A stretch of DNA of 64,000 nucleotides, taken from Sphingobacteriales bacterium UTBCD1 (GTDB lineage: Bacteria > Bacteroidota > Bacteroidia > Chitinophagales > Chitinophagaceae). The position numbers were made by a program, and so were the translations under genes. The notes below the pieces were generated by a model. The model ran no database searches, was not told the DNA's origin, and worked only from the letters and a program-made list of their open reading frames with translations. The stretch spans positions 1 to 64,000 of the forward strand of contig MWTC01000004.1 in NCBI GenBank assembly GCA_002066995.1, read 5' to 3'. Below are positions 1-8,742 of this stretch, piece after piece (position 1 is the stretch's first letter; every line of letters starts with the position of its first letter).

Positions 1-1
1 C

Positions 2-409
2 GGTGAAGAAGCTGCCCGCAAAGGCTGGGACGGGACCGTTAAAGGATATACCGAAAATATAAACACAGGCCAGGAAAACCTTAAAGGCATGATGACCTCT
101 TTAAATGAATTGGACCTGCAATTGAATAATGATAACAGTAATTCTGATGCCGCAATCAATAGTGCCCGTACTGGGGTAAAAAGTTTGAAAGCCGCAATTA
201 TAGATGCACAACAGAAGGTGGATAATTTGCAACAACAAGAGAAAAATGCAGCACTGCAGGATCTGGAACGTAAAATGAAAGCAGTATCTGCACAACTCAC
301 AATCCTGCAAACGGCCCTATCTTCAATGGGAAAGCAGTATTCAACAATATCTAATGTTTTAAAAACAAAACACGACACAGTCAAAAACTCCATCAACAAT
401 TTGCGATAA
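2..409 (+). CDS. C-terminal part of a coiled-coil protein, function unknown
   Basis: The reading frame is open from the left edge of the window to the TAA at 407-409, so the true start lies outside. An internal Met-Met near position 89 is not needed as a start, because the frame upstream of it continues without a stop and reads as normal protein. The visible 135 residues are hydrophilic and rich in Gln, Asn, Lys and Ala, with heptad-like Leu/Ile spacing that suggests long helices or a coiled coil. I see no transmembrane segment or catalytic motif. I do not recognise the family. A strong hairpin terminator follows 20 bases after the stop. Confidence 0.6.
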   Translation, partial: GEEAARKGWDGTVKGYTENINTGQENLKGMMTSLNELDLQLNNDNSNSDAAINSARTGVKSLKAAIIDAQQKVDNLQQQEKNAALQDLERKMKAVSAQLTILQTALSSMGKQYSTISNVLKTKHDTVKNSINNLR

Positions 410-429
410 GTAATTTTTTTTTTTAGCAT

Positions 430-464
430 AAAAAGTTCCGTCTGCGGGCGGAACTTTTTCTTTT
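430..464 (+). terminator. Rho-independent terminator
   Basis: A perfect 11-bp stem (AAAAAGTTCCG at 430-440 with CGGAACTTTTT at 449-459) encloses an 8-base loop and runs into T-rich sequence. It ends the upstream coiled-coil gene and lies just before recX. The A-run on the left arm would let it work on the other strand too. Confidence 0.85.
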
Positions 465-475
465 AGATTTGTTAT

Positions 476-946
476 ATGCTGCAACGGAAGATACTCACTA
501 CAGAACAAGCGCTTCAAAAACTCAGGCATTTTTGCGGTTACCAGGAGCGTTGCCATCAGGATGTAAAAGAAAAACTGTTTCAGCTCAGAGCCAGGAGAAG
601 TGAGCATGATAAGATCATCGCAACCCTGATCGAAGAAAATTACCTGAACGAAGAACGGTTTGCCATTGCTTTTGCCCGGGGAAAGTTCAGGATGAATGAG
701 TGGGGCAGGGTGAAAATCAAAACAGAAATGAAGAAGAAAAAAATCAGCGACTACTGCATCGGAAAGGCGGTGAAGCAAATAGACGAAAATGATTATTTAC
801 AACTATTGAAAAAACTGGCGGAAAAAAAATATGTTTCTTTGAAAAACGAACAATACCTGGTTCGTAAAAGAAAGACAATGGATTATTTGTTGCAGAAAGG
901 GTTTGAAGGAACATTGATATCCGGCGTCCTCAAATTTTTAATTTGA
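476..946 (+). CDS. recX: Regulatory protein RecX
   Basis: This 156-residue protein matches the RecX family, which binds RecA filaments and limits recombinase and coprotease activity in the cytoplasm. The family pattern of three-helix repeats is visible: an N-terminal Leu-rich repeat with a CGYQER-type turn, a central segment containing the characteristic NEERFAIAFARGK-like stretch (about residues 58-70), and a basic C-terminal repeat. The length is usual for Bacteroidota RecX. The ATG at 476 lies 17 bases after the terminator hairpin, so the gene probably has its own promoter overlapping that region. recA is not in the window. Confidence 0.85.
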   Translation: MLQRKILTTEQALQKLRHFCGYQERCHQDVKEKLFQLRARRSEHDKIIATLIEENYLNEERFAIAFARGKFRMNEWGRVKIKTEMKKKKISDYCIGKAVKQIDENDYLQLLKKLAEKKYVSLKNEQYLVRKRKTMDYLLQKGFEGTLISGVLKFLI

Positions 947-1131
947 TCCCGGGTTCCCTTAAGCAGGCAAAAACTTTCATCCGTAATGAGATCAGAAGAC
1001 CAGATATTCAAATCTTTTTTTGGCTATCATGTTGATTTTAGACAGGTGCTCTGCCGGCCTTTTCAAAACTCACGATATCGGTATAGTACCTCTTTAGGAA
1101 ATAAAATATTATTTTTAATTAAAACCTATCT

Positions 1132-3153
1132 ATGCTGCTCAGATTAACCTTTTTTCTTTCAGCTTGTATTTGTATGAAAACAACTTTTGCCCAATGCCTT
1201 AGTGGTGATTGTGCTAATGGGTTCGGAAAATACAAATTCAAAAATGAAGATGTATATGAAGGGAATTGGAAAAACAGTTCTCCTAATGGCAAAGGGAAAA
1301 GAATCTATTCCAATGGCGATGTATTTGAAGGAGACTGGGTAAATGGTTACTGGAACGGTAAGGGAAAATATATTTGGAAAGACGGAAGAGTGTATGAAGG
1401 AGATGTAAAGGACGGGTATTTTGAAGGCTATGGTATTTTTAAAGGGAGTGACGGGGGCACCTATGAAGGTTATTGGAAATTAGGCAAAAAAGATGGCCAG
1501 GGAAAACAAGTATTTCCCTCAGGAAGCAGCTACGAAGGAACTTTTGTAAAAGGCAATAGGGAAGGAAAGGGCAAGTTTATCTGGAAAACGGGAAGCATTT
1601 ATACTGGCGAGTGGAAAGATGATAAAATAAATGGCTTTGGAAAAAGAATATACTCCGACTCTTCCTGGTACGAAGGTTTTTGGGTAAATGAATTGCGTGA
1701 AGGAAAAGGGAAAGAATTATATAATAATGGCGATACGTATGAAGGAGCGTTCCTACTCGATAAAAGAAATGGCTATGGAAAATATGTTATTAAAAAATCG
1801 GGTGATGTATATGAGGGGAACTACTATAATGGCAAAGCAAATGGAAAAGGAAAATTGTTAATGGGAAATAAAGATTCTTATGAAGGCGATTTTGTTGAAG
1901 AACTAGCCGAAGGTTTTGGTGTAGGCACTTATACCGATGGCCGAATATATACAGGACAATGGAAAGACGGCAAATGGAATGGAAAAGGCAAGGCCACCTG
2001 GAAAAACGGAGACAGTTATGAAGGCGACTGGGTGAATGAAAAAAAAGAAGGCAATGGAGTTATGAAATATGCCAATGGAAATACAGTAACCGGTACATGG
2101 AAAGATGATATGCTGAATGGCAATGCCACCTACACCTGGAAGAATGGAGATGTATATAAAGGCGAATACCTGAGAGGGCAAAGATCAGGACAGGGTGTGA
2201 TGACCTGGGCAAATAAAAGCAGGTATGAAGGGAAATTTGAAAATGATTTTGCCAATGGTCAAGGAAAGTTTTTCAAAAATGATGTTTTGTTTTTTGAAGG
2301 AGATTTTTCAGGCGGAACTACAAGCTCTTACGGAAAAAACTGGATTTTGGATGATGGAACATTAGCTAAAAGAACAATTTATAGTGACGGCTCTTTATTT
2401 GAATTATACTTTCCTGATGGCATGGTTTTCTATGGCGCCATTAAAAACATTGGCAATTATATGCCCACAAAAGAAATTGAACCACAAGAAGGATATATGC
2501 TTTATCCCGATGGAAAACAAATAATTGGTCAATGGGAGAAAGGAGAATTAAAAAAAACATCTTCTGTGATGAACCTGAAAATGAATAATGCGGTTTATGA
2601 TTATGTAAAAGGAAAGGCATTTTATGGATATCAGAAATATGCGGACGCAATAAAATCCTTTAACGACGCAGTTCAAAAAAACTGTAAAGAAGACAGCCTG
2701 ACTCTTTACAGAGGACTTTCCTATTTTAATATTTCAAAAAATGATTCAGCCATTACAGATATCGGGGCTTACCTCAAAAAAGTTCCCAAAAGCAAAGAAG
2801 CTTTGGAATACAGGGCAAAATCTTTTTTTGCAAAAAAAGATACAACGGCGGGTTTGTCTGATCTGGATAGCCATATAAAATTTTATCCTAAAGACACCGG
2901 TGGCTATTGGATGCGTGCTGTTATCTATCACAATCAGAAAGAATATGCAAAAGCCATTGCAGACTACAGCAAGTATCTTGAATTTGCAAAAGCAAAATCG
3001 GACAATGTTTATTATTATCGCGGCGTGTGCTATGAAAACCTGGGGAAGACGGTGGAAGCCTGTGCTGATTATAAAAAAGCAAAAGAGCAGGGAAATAAAT
3101 ATGTTGATGACAAAATAAAAAAATTGTGCAACCCTGCCACCGGCGGCACTTAG
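1132..3153 (+). CDS. Secreted MORN-repeat protein with C-terminal TPR repeats
   Basis: The 673-residue protein starts with a hydrophobic signal-like segment ending at ATFAQ-like residues (about 20), so export is expected. From about residue 25 to 400 it consists of some sixteen MORN repeats of about 23 residues (YEGxW, then xGxGK, then a GDxYEG restart), followed by about residues 490-665 with TPR-like helix pairs. MORN repeats form extended beta-hairpin arrays; in eukaryotes they help to scaffold membranes, while the role of bacterial secreted versions is not established. TPRs suggest a protein-binding end. The gene stands alone between recX and a convergent nuclease-like gene, preceded by a 185-bp AT-rich gap. 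I infer a periplasmic or outer-membrane-associated scaffold. Confidence 0.75.
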   Translation: MLLRLTFFLSACICMKTTFAQCLSGDCANGFGKYKFKNEDVYEGNWKNSSPNGKGKRIYSNGDVFEGDWVNGYWNGKGKYIWKDGRVYEGDVKDGYFEGYGIFKGSDGGTYEGYWKLGKKDGQGKQVFPSGSSYEGTFVKGNREGKGKFIWKTGSIYTGEWKDDKINGFGKRIYSDSSWYEGFWVNELREGKGKELYNNGDTYEGAFLLDKRNGYGKYVIKKSGDVYEGNYYNGKANGKGKLLMGNKDSYEGDFVEELAEGFGVGTYTDGRIYTGQWKDGKWNGKGKATWKNGDSYEGDWVNEKKEGNGVMKYANGNTVTGTWKDDMLNGNATYTWKNGDVYKGEYLRGQRSGQGVMTWANKSRYEGKFENDFANGQGKFFKNDVLFFEGDFSGGTTSSYGKNWILDDGTLAKRTIYSDGSLFELYFPDGMVFYGAIKNIGNYMPTKEIEPQEGYMLYPDGKQIIGQWEKGELKKTSSVMNLKMNNAVYDYVKGKAFYGYQKYADAIKSFNDAVQKNCKEDSLTLYRGLSYFNISKNDSAITDIGAYLKKVPKSKEALEYRAKSFFAKKDTTAGLSDLDSHIKFYPKDTGGYWMRAVIYHNQKEYAKAIADYSKYLEFAKAKSDNVYYYRGVCYENLGKTVEACADYKKAKEQGNKYVDDKIKKLCNPATGGT

Positions 3154-3188
3154 CATTCTTTAAGAAAAATGGCTTAGATGAATTAGTA

Positions 3189-4130
3189 TCATCCGCCTAT
3201 ATTTTTATATGCTTCATTGATTAAATATTTTGTTTCTTCAAAGTCAGCCAAATCTTTTATTGTTAATTCAAAATCGCCTGTTCCAAAGTGTCCAATGCCC
3301 TTAACATTTCGTCCTTGTTTAGGCATTGGATTTACTTCTTCGGGATTTAATTTCAGATATAAAGTCAATTTTTTCCTGTATGCTTGCAAACAAACGAAGT
3401 TTTGACTTGTCTTGTAAGCAATATAATTTTTCTTTGGGGTTTCTTGTATGGAGCTATCTAAAGCCACTATATAGTCCCGGATTACATAAAATAATTCGTA
3501 CATTCTTTTATCAAGATTCTTATAATGTTCTTCGAGTGTATAAGTTGCCGTTTTTCTTGTCAATGCCGCTTTTTTCCCGGCTTCTACCATAACCGGGTTT
3601 TTACCCGTGGACTCTTCAGTATTTTGGTTTGCGGATGAAGTTGTTCGTTTAAAAACCTCATCTATGTTTAATATTCCATTTTCATAAATTTTGTATTGCC
3701 ATAGCTCAATGTTAGCTCCCATTACATGAACTGCATGTATATCGTATTTTTTGTATTCTGGGGCCAAGCAAATTACTCTAATATCAGACCAATCAACGTC
3801 GGTAATATTTCCCAAAGCATTATTTGCTGCGATCTGAAAGTCGCCTTTATGGTCTCTGATCCAATGCAGATAGTAAAGGCTTTGATTTATCAAGTCTGAG
3901 GATGCCGCTTTTTTATATTCAATAATCACGGGGTTGTTATCCTCTGAAATGGCTAAAGTGTCAATTCTTCCGGAATGAACGTTCCCTGTTGAGAATTCAG
4001 TTGCAATAAATCGGCAATTGAAGATTGTTTCTAAATTTCCTTCTATCAACTTTTGCAGATCTTTTTCAAGCTTAAATTCACTTAATCTTATCCGTTTTGC
4101 TTTTCCTTTATCAATTTCAAAAATTGCCAT
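3189..4130 (-). CDS. NucS-like nuclease-fold protein with DUF5655 domain
   Basis: This 313-residue protein has two parts. Residues 20-165 resemble the PD-(D/E)XK domain of the NucS/DUF91 endonuclease group: an Asp at 57 (GRIDTLAIS context) and E71-x-K73 (VIIEYKK context) give the expected catalytic triad. A variable basic linker (about 165-200) leads to a C-terminal DUF5655 domain (about 200-310), whose function is unknown but which often accompanies nucleic-acid enzymes. It is not a full NucS, because the N-terminal DNA-binding domain of archaeal NucS is absent. It stands alone, flanked by AT-rich intergenic DNA. Roles in DNA repair or in defence are both possible and neither is shown here. 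Confidence 0.75.
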   Translation of the reverse strand: MAIFEIDKGKAKRIRLSEFKLEKDLQKLIEGNLETIFNCRFIATEFSTGNVHSGRIDTLAISEDNNPVIIEYKKAASSDLINQSLYYLHWIRDHKGDFQIAANNALGNITDVDWSDIRVICLAPEYKKYDIHAVHVMGANIELWQYKIYENGILNIDEVFKRTTSSANQNTEESTGKNPVMVEAGKKAALTRKTATYTLEEHYKNLDKRMYELFYVIRDYIVALDSSIQETPKKNYIAYKTSQNFVCLQAYRKKLTLYLKLNPEEVNPMPKQGRNVKGIGHFGTGDFELTIKDLADFEETKYLINEAYKNIGG

Positions 4131-4266
4131 TTCCTATATTATGATTGTTAGTTTTAAAATGAAACCTAACTAATAAATGTACAATATCATTTTTAAAATT
4201 TTTTATTACTCCATTCTCTTCGGGTTAATATAGACTGTTTTAATATTTACTGCGAAATATATTTTC

Positions 4267-5064
4267 TCACGCTGAAAGAAACCCTCCATCCACAGGAATA
4301 ATGGACCCGTACACATAGCTGGACAGGTCGCTGGCAAGCACCAGGATCATCCGTGCAATTTCATCGGTGTTTCCCAACCTTCCCGCAGGAAGCCGTTGTA
4401 AAAATTTATATGAATCAGAGATTAGTTGAAAGTCAAGAGTTACAATAGCTTTCTTTGCCGCACCCTTTGTTCCTGATGAAATGATACCGCCGGGCACCAC
4501 CGCATTTACCCTGAAACCTTTTTTACCGAAATCACGCACCAGGTCACGGGTCAGCGCAATCACTCCCACCTTGCTTACCGAATAATGAGCAAGGTCGCTT
4601 TTGAATGGCATGATGGCCTCAATAGAGCCCGTGTTCACAATCGTACCGCCTTTTTTGATCCTGCTTTTTATAAAATGCTGGCACATCCAAAGAACAGAAA
4701 GAAGATTCACCTGCATCACCTTGTTCAGGTATGCTTCATCAAGGTCCAGGAATTTTTTAAAAGGATAAATGCCCGCATTGTTGATCAGGATATCAACAGA
4801 GCCCCCATGGATATTTTTCCAGAACTGATCAATGGATTTTTTATCCGAAAGGTCGAATGCAAAGACAGACACGCTGATGTTGAATTCTGACAATTGAGTT
4901 TTCAGTTTTTCAAGGCCTTTGGCATCTTTGTCAATAAGAACCAGGTCTGCACCGGCCTCGGCAAACCTCAATGCAATGGCATTGCCGATTCCATTGGCAG
5001 CGCCGGTGATGATCGCTTTTTTATTTTTTAAAGAGATCAGTTCCGCAAGAGGAATATGTTTCAT
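4267..5064 (-). CDS. SDR family NAD(P)-dependent oxidoreductase
   Basis: This is a classical short-chain dehydrogenase/reductase of 265 residues. The nucleotide-binding TGAANGIG motif (residues 20-27), NNAG (95-98), catalytic Ser147, Tyr161 and Lys165 (YSVSK) are all visible, and the C-terminus carries a typical PVDGG motif. An Asp after the second beta strand (LIDKD, about 45) favours NAD over NADP. I chose the ATG at 5064 rather than the upstream ATG at 5139, because the longer form adds 25 non-SDR residues and overlaps the preceding acyl-CoA ligase gene. The gene lies 55 bases downstream of that ligase in the same direction, so the pair is probably an operon in acyl or lipid metabolism. 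The substrate cannot be told. Confidence 0.85.
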   Translation of the reverse strand: MKHIPLAELISLKNKKAIITGAANGIGNAIALRFAEAGADLVLIDKDAKGLEKLKTQLSEFNISVSVFAFDLSDKKSIDQFWKNIHGGSVDILINNAGIYPFKKFLDLDEAYLNKVMQVNLLSVLWMCQHFIKSRIKKGGTIVNTGSIEAIMPFKSDLAHYSVSKVGVIALTRDLVRDFGKKGFRVNAVVPGGIISSGTKGAAKKAIVTLDFQLISDSYKFLQRLPAGRLGNTDEIARMILVLASDLSSYVYGSIIPVDGGFLSA

Positions 5065-5119
5065 GGTATTAAATAAAATGATTAAAAAAATTTCTGAATG
5101 ATCAGAAAGTTTGAAATAA

Positions 5120-6778
5120 TCAGATCTCATCTTTTTCAATCTTGCTCCGGATCAGTTTCTTGTCAATTTTTCCCACGCTTGTTTTGGGTATCTCCTGCAC
5201 AAAGCGGAACTCTTCAGGTACAGCCCATTTGCTTAAATGGCCGGTGTTCACATATTGCTGAAGGTGGTTTTTCAGATCCTTCACACCGATATCTTTTCCT
5301 TCACTTAATACCACAAGCGCCAGTGGCCGTTCACCCCATTTTTCATCACGTATTCCGACGATTGCGGCTTCTTTCACTCCGGGATAAGCAGAGATGATGC
5401 TTTCCAGCGCCAGCAATGAAATCCATTCACCACCGGATTTGATCACATCTTTTTTGCGGTCCACGATCACCACGGTTCCATTGGGTTCCACATAAGCCAT
5501 ATCGCCGGTATGCATATAACCGTATTTCCAGAGTTCTTCGCTCTGCTCTTGTTCTTTATAATAAGTTTGAGTAAGCCAGGGCGCTCTCACCACGATCTCG
5601 CCGACCGTCTTTCCGTCGAAAGGCAAAAATTTTCCGGCTTCATCCATCAGCTTCAGGTCAACCATTAAAACCGGGCGGCCTGTTTTTATTCTTTCTTCCA
5701 CCTGTTGCTCCGCCGTTAATTTTTCTTTCATGGCGGCCGGCAAATAAGGAATGGTAAGAACAGGGCAGGTTTCAGATAATCCGTAACCGGCAATGATATC
5801 AATTCCCATATCATTGGCTGCCCGTGCCAGTCCTTTGGGAAGTGCAGAGCCGCCAATGATTACTTTGAAAAAGGAGAGGTCCAATTCTTTTACTTTCGGA
5901 TTGTTCACCAGCATTCCCAGGATGGTGGGCACACAATGAGAGAAAGTGACGCGGTGGCCGAGGATCAGCTTCATCAGCATTGCAGCTTCATATTGCCCGG
6001 GATAGACCTGCTTCATGCCGAACATGGTGGCGGCATAAGGCATTCCCCATGCATGAACATGAAACATGGGCGTCAGCGGCATGTACACATCGGTGGAATG
6101 AATGCGGACAGGAGAGTCAATGGCGCTCAAAGAACCGGACAATGCCAAAGTGTGTAATACCAGCTGGCGATGGGAAAAACAAACACCCTTGGGCTGGCCT
6201 GTTGTTCCGGTAGTGTAAAACAGGGTGGCCATGCTGTTCTCATCAAAATCAGGAAAATCATATTCTTCCGGATGGCCCGCCAGCAATGCTTCATATTCCG
6301 CATCAATGAAAGAAATTCCTTCCGGCGCTGCATCGTCATCTTTCATCAAAACATATTTTTCAACCGTCTGCAGCGTAGGTTTTACTGCGGCGAGCAGGGG
6401 AGATAAGGTTTTATGGCAAAACACCACTTTGTCTTCCGCATGATTCATGGTATAGCCGATCTGTTCCGCAGACAAACGGTAATTGATCGTGTGCAATACG
6501 GCGCCGATCATGGGAATGGCAAAATAAAGCTCCAGGTAGCGATGGCTGTCAAACTCCAGCACACCGATCACATCTCCTTCTTTCACGCCGATGGATTTCA
6601 GGCCGTGGGCCAGTTGTGCAATACGGCCGTTAAGCCGGCGGTAATCCATGCGTACCAGGTCGCGGTAAAAGATCTCCCTGCCGGGTTCATACTTCAATGA
6701 TTGCTGCAAGATGGATTTGATGAGCAGCGGCGGGTCATAAGCGGACCCTGTAGGAACTACTTTGCGTGTTTCAGCCAT
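5120..6778 (-). CDS. Fatty-acid/long-chain acyl-CoA ligase (AMP-binding)
   Basis: This 552-residue enzyme belongs to the adenylate-forming ANL superfamily, closest in type to fatty acyl-CoA synthetases: it activates a carboxylate with ATP to an acyl-AMP and transfers it to CoA. The phosphate-binding motif YTTGTTGQPKG lies at about 188-198, the GYGLSET motif near 335, the YMHTGD motif near 425, the DRKKDVIKSGGEW hinge near 440, and the catalytic Lys of the C-terminal domain in SVGKIDKK near 540. All key motifs are intact and the length is usual. It is followed at 55 bases by an SDR dehydrogenase, consistent with shared work on fatty or branched acyl substrates. The exact chain length is not predictable. 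Confidence 0.88.
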   Translation of the reverse strand: MAETRKVVPTGSAYDPPLLIKSILQQSLKYEPGREIFYRDLVRMDYRRLNGRIAQLAHGLKSIGVKEGDVIGVLEFDSHRYLELYFAIPMIGAVLHTINYRLSAEQIGYTMNHAEDKVVFCHKTLSPLLAAVKPTLQTVEKYVLMKDDDAAPEGISFIDAEYEALLAGHPEEYDFPDFDENSMATLFYTTGTTGQPKGVCFSHRQLVLHTLALSGSLSAIDSPVRIHSTDVYMPLTPMFHVHAWGMPYAATMFGMKQVYPGQYEAAMLMKLILGHRVTFSHCVPTILGMLVNNPKVKELDLSFFKVIIGGSALPKGLARAANDMGIDIIAGYGLSETCPVLTIPYLPAAMKEKLTAEQQVEERIKTGRPVLMVDLKLMDEAGKFLPFDGKTVGEIVVRAPWLTQTYYKEQEQSEELWKYGYMHTGDMAYVEPNGTVVIVDRKKDVIKSGGEWISLLALESIISAYPGVKEAAIVGIRDEKWGERPLALVVLSEGKDIGVKDLKNHLQQYVNTGHLSKWAVPEEFRFVQEIPKTSVGKIDKKLIRSKIEKDEI

Positions 6779-6971
6779 TTCAGGAATATTTAAGGGTGAA
6801 AAAGTTTCTTTTAAAGATAAAGAACTTATGGTTCATTTAAATGTGGGTAAGATGATTGGAGTGGGGCTTTTTTTGTCCCTCCAAATTGAAAATGATTTTA
6901 GTTTGTGATACTTCCTCTGTGGGCGGCGGTATAAAAACAGCTTCAAAACCGAAAAACTTTTTTATCACAAC

Positions 6972-7742
6972 CTACAAATGTTGTTTTGCCCACATGATGA
7001 TCAGTTCATTCCTGTCGGAGTTCCATGCCTTTTTATACAGTTCTCTCACTACTTCCAGCCACTTCTGTTTACGGTCGTTCTTATCGCCTGCATCTTCTTT
7101 GCCGCCGCCGGCTTTATAATCCTCGCGGGTGGTACTGGAAATTCTTCCGTACTGCCCCGTTTGGGGTTTCAGGTCTTCGTTGGTAATGCGCAGGTAAAAA
7201 TCGAGTTGTTCGGGAGTGCAGGTCTTATCAGCCGGCCACATGGTGCTGTCTTTAATGTAAACGGTCACTCCGTCTTTAAAAACATAAGGTTCATAAAAAT
7301 CTTTGGTGTACATGTCTTCATACACCACACCCTTCACCGGAAACTGCGCATTGGACTGGTAGTCTATCCAGTTCAGCAATTTGTGAGTATAGGAAGTATC
7401 CACGCTGTGCTTCACCTGCCAGCAGGCGGTGGCCACCCACCTTGCCAGTTTTTCGGGCGAAGGATTCAATAAAAACACTTTCCCGGTCTTGGGTTTTTGA
7501 ATGTACTTGTCAATGCCTGTTCGGTATTCGTACAGCGTGACAGGAAAACCCTCCCATCCGGGAATGGTGTCGGTGGTGTACAGCAGGTCCTGCACCATGT
7601 AAGCATGGCCCAGGATTTCTTTTGACTTTTCAACCAGTGCCGGAAAATCTTTTTTGAAATACTTTTTCGGTATCCGTTTTTTTTGAGCCATTGATGAAAA
7701 AGAAAGCAGGACGGCAATAAAAAATGTAAGAAGATATCGCAT
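6972..7742 (-). CDS. Secreted protein of unknown function
   Basis: The 256-residue product begins with a clear signal peptide (MRYLLTFFIAVLLSFSSMAQ, cleavage after about residue 20). The mature part is hydrophilic, rich in Lys, Tyr and Trp, with a Lys/Gly/Asp-rich stretch near 210-225. I recognise no domain or catalytic motif and do not name a function. It is a single-gene unit, with 193 bases to the acyl-CoA ligase start on one side and a divergent amidase on the other. Confidence 0.65.
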   Translation of the reverse strand: MRYLLTFFIAVLLSFSSMAQKKRIPKKYFKKDFPALVEKSKEILGHAYMVQDLLYTTDTIPGWEGFPVTLYEYRTGIDKYIQKPKTGKVFLLNPSPEKLARWVATACWQVKHSVDTSYTHKLLNWIDYQSNAQFPVKGVVYEDMYTKDFYEPYVFKDGVTVYIKDSTMWPADKTCTPEQLDFYLRITNEDLKPQTGQYGRISSTTREDYKAGGGKEDAGDKNDRKQKWLEVVRELYKKAWNSDRNELIIMWAKQHL

Positions 7743-7884
7743 ATACTCTGAAGTTTATGAGGATAAAAAGAGAAAAGAACCGAAAGCTCTTATCAAAACT
7801 AATGGATCGCTCTCATTACTGTGCATCTTAATTTTATTGAAACCTGCATTTTCCGGGAAGGGATTACTATTGGAAACCTCCTCT

Positions 7885-7892
7885 TAATTTTG
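7885..7892 (+). promoter_or_regulatory. Bacteroidota -7 promoter box before the amidase gene
   Basis: TAATTTTG fits the TAnnTTTG consensus exactly and ends 4 bases before the ATG at 7897. Transcription would start at or next to the start codon, so the mRNA is probably leaderless. A clear -33 TTTG is not seen. Confidence 0.5.
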
Positions 7893-7896
7893 CATT

Positions 7897-8739
7897 ATGT
7901 CCACACTTACCATTACCACCATTCAGTCCAACCTTCATTGGGAAAACAAGGCAGCCAATCTTGCCATGTTTGAAAGAAAAATACGTTCCATACAGGAAGA
8001 AACCGAAATAGTGGTGCTGCCCGAAATGTTCAGCACCGGGTTCAGCATGAATCCGGAACCCCTGGCAGAAACCATGGAAGGTGAAACAGTGAACTGGATG
8101 AAAAGAGTGGCTGCCGATAATGGTATCATTCTTACGGGAAGTGTAATCATAAAAGAAGTGATCCCCTCTCTTTCGGGCGAGGCGGGAAAAGAAGTTTATT
8201 TTAACCGTTTGATATGGATGCTGCCCAACGGGCAATTTGGTTATTATGATAAAAGGCATCGTTTTGCTTTTGCGGGAGAAGATGATAAATACACCGCCGG
8301 AACAAAACGCCTCATCGCTTCTGCGAAAGGATGGAAAATTAATTTACTGGTATGTTATGATCTCAGATTTCCTGTGTGGAGCCGCCAATCTCCTCCCACT
8401 ATAGAGGAGCCCGGAAAACCCGAATACGATGTTCTCATCTATGTTGCCAACTGGCCCGAACGAAGGAGTATTGCCTGGAAAACATTGCTGGTGGCAAGAG
8501 CCATCGAAAACCAATGTTATGTGGTTGGGGTGAACCGGGTAGGTGACGACGGTCATCATATTTATCATAGCGGAGACAGCATGATCGCAGATCCGCTCGG
8601 CGAGATATTATATCACTGCAGCGATGAAGAGGATATCTTCACCATTGCATTGGATAAATTACGTTTGGAAAATATCCGGGAAAAATTTCCTTTCTGGAAA
8701 GATGCAGACCGGTTCTGTATTTTAAATAATGATCAATGA
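7897..8739 (+). CDS. Nitrilase-superfamily amidohydrolase, omega-amidase-like (YafV/Nit2 type)
   Basis: This 280-residue cytoplasmic enzyme carries the nitrilase-fold triad Glu43 (LPEMFSTGF), Lys119 (YDKRHRF) and Cys153 (LLVCYDLRFP). The surrounding residues match the YafV/Nit2 branch, which hydrolyses 2-oxoglutaramate and 2-oxosuccinamate, the by-products of glutamine transaminases (methionine salvage). I infer that substrate from the motif context only. A -7 promoter box sits directly before the ATG. The gene is convergent with the S41 peptidase gene, with 3 bases between the stop codons. Confidence 0.82.
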   Translation: MSTLTITTIQSNLHWENKAANLAMFERKIRSIQEETEIVVLPEMFSTGFSMNPEPLAETMEGETVNWMKRVAADNGIILTGSVIIKEVIPSLSGEAGKEVYFNRLIWMLPNGQFGYYDKRHRFAFAGEDDKYTAGTKRLIASAKGWKINLLVCYDLRFPVWSRQSPPTIEEPGKPEYDVLIYVANWPERRSIAWKTLLVARAIENQCYVVGVNRVGDDGHHIYHSGDSMIADPLGEILYHCSDEEDIFTIALDKLRLENIREKFPFWKDADRFCILNNDQ

Positions 8740-8742
8740 TCT

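Noticed and set aside
1132-2300. Regular repeats about 69 bases long, considered as a CRISPR or tandem-repeat array
   Set aside because: The units are in frame and encode MORN repeats; there are no constant repeats with unique spacers.
5501-5510. Copy of CCGGTATGCA similar to the SCO operator half-site
   Set aside because: It lies inside the acyl-CoA ligase gene and codes for the conserved YMHTGD motif, so it needs no regulatory explanation.
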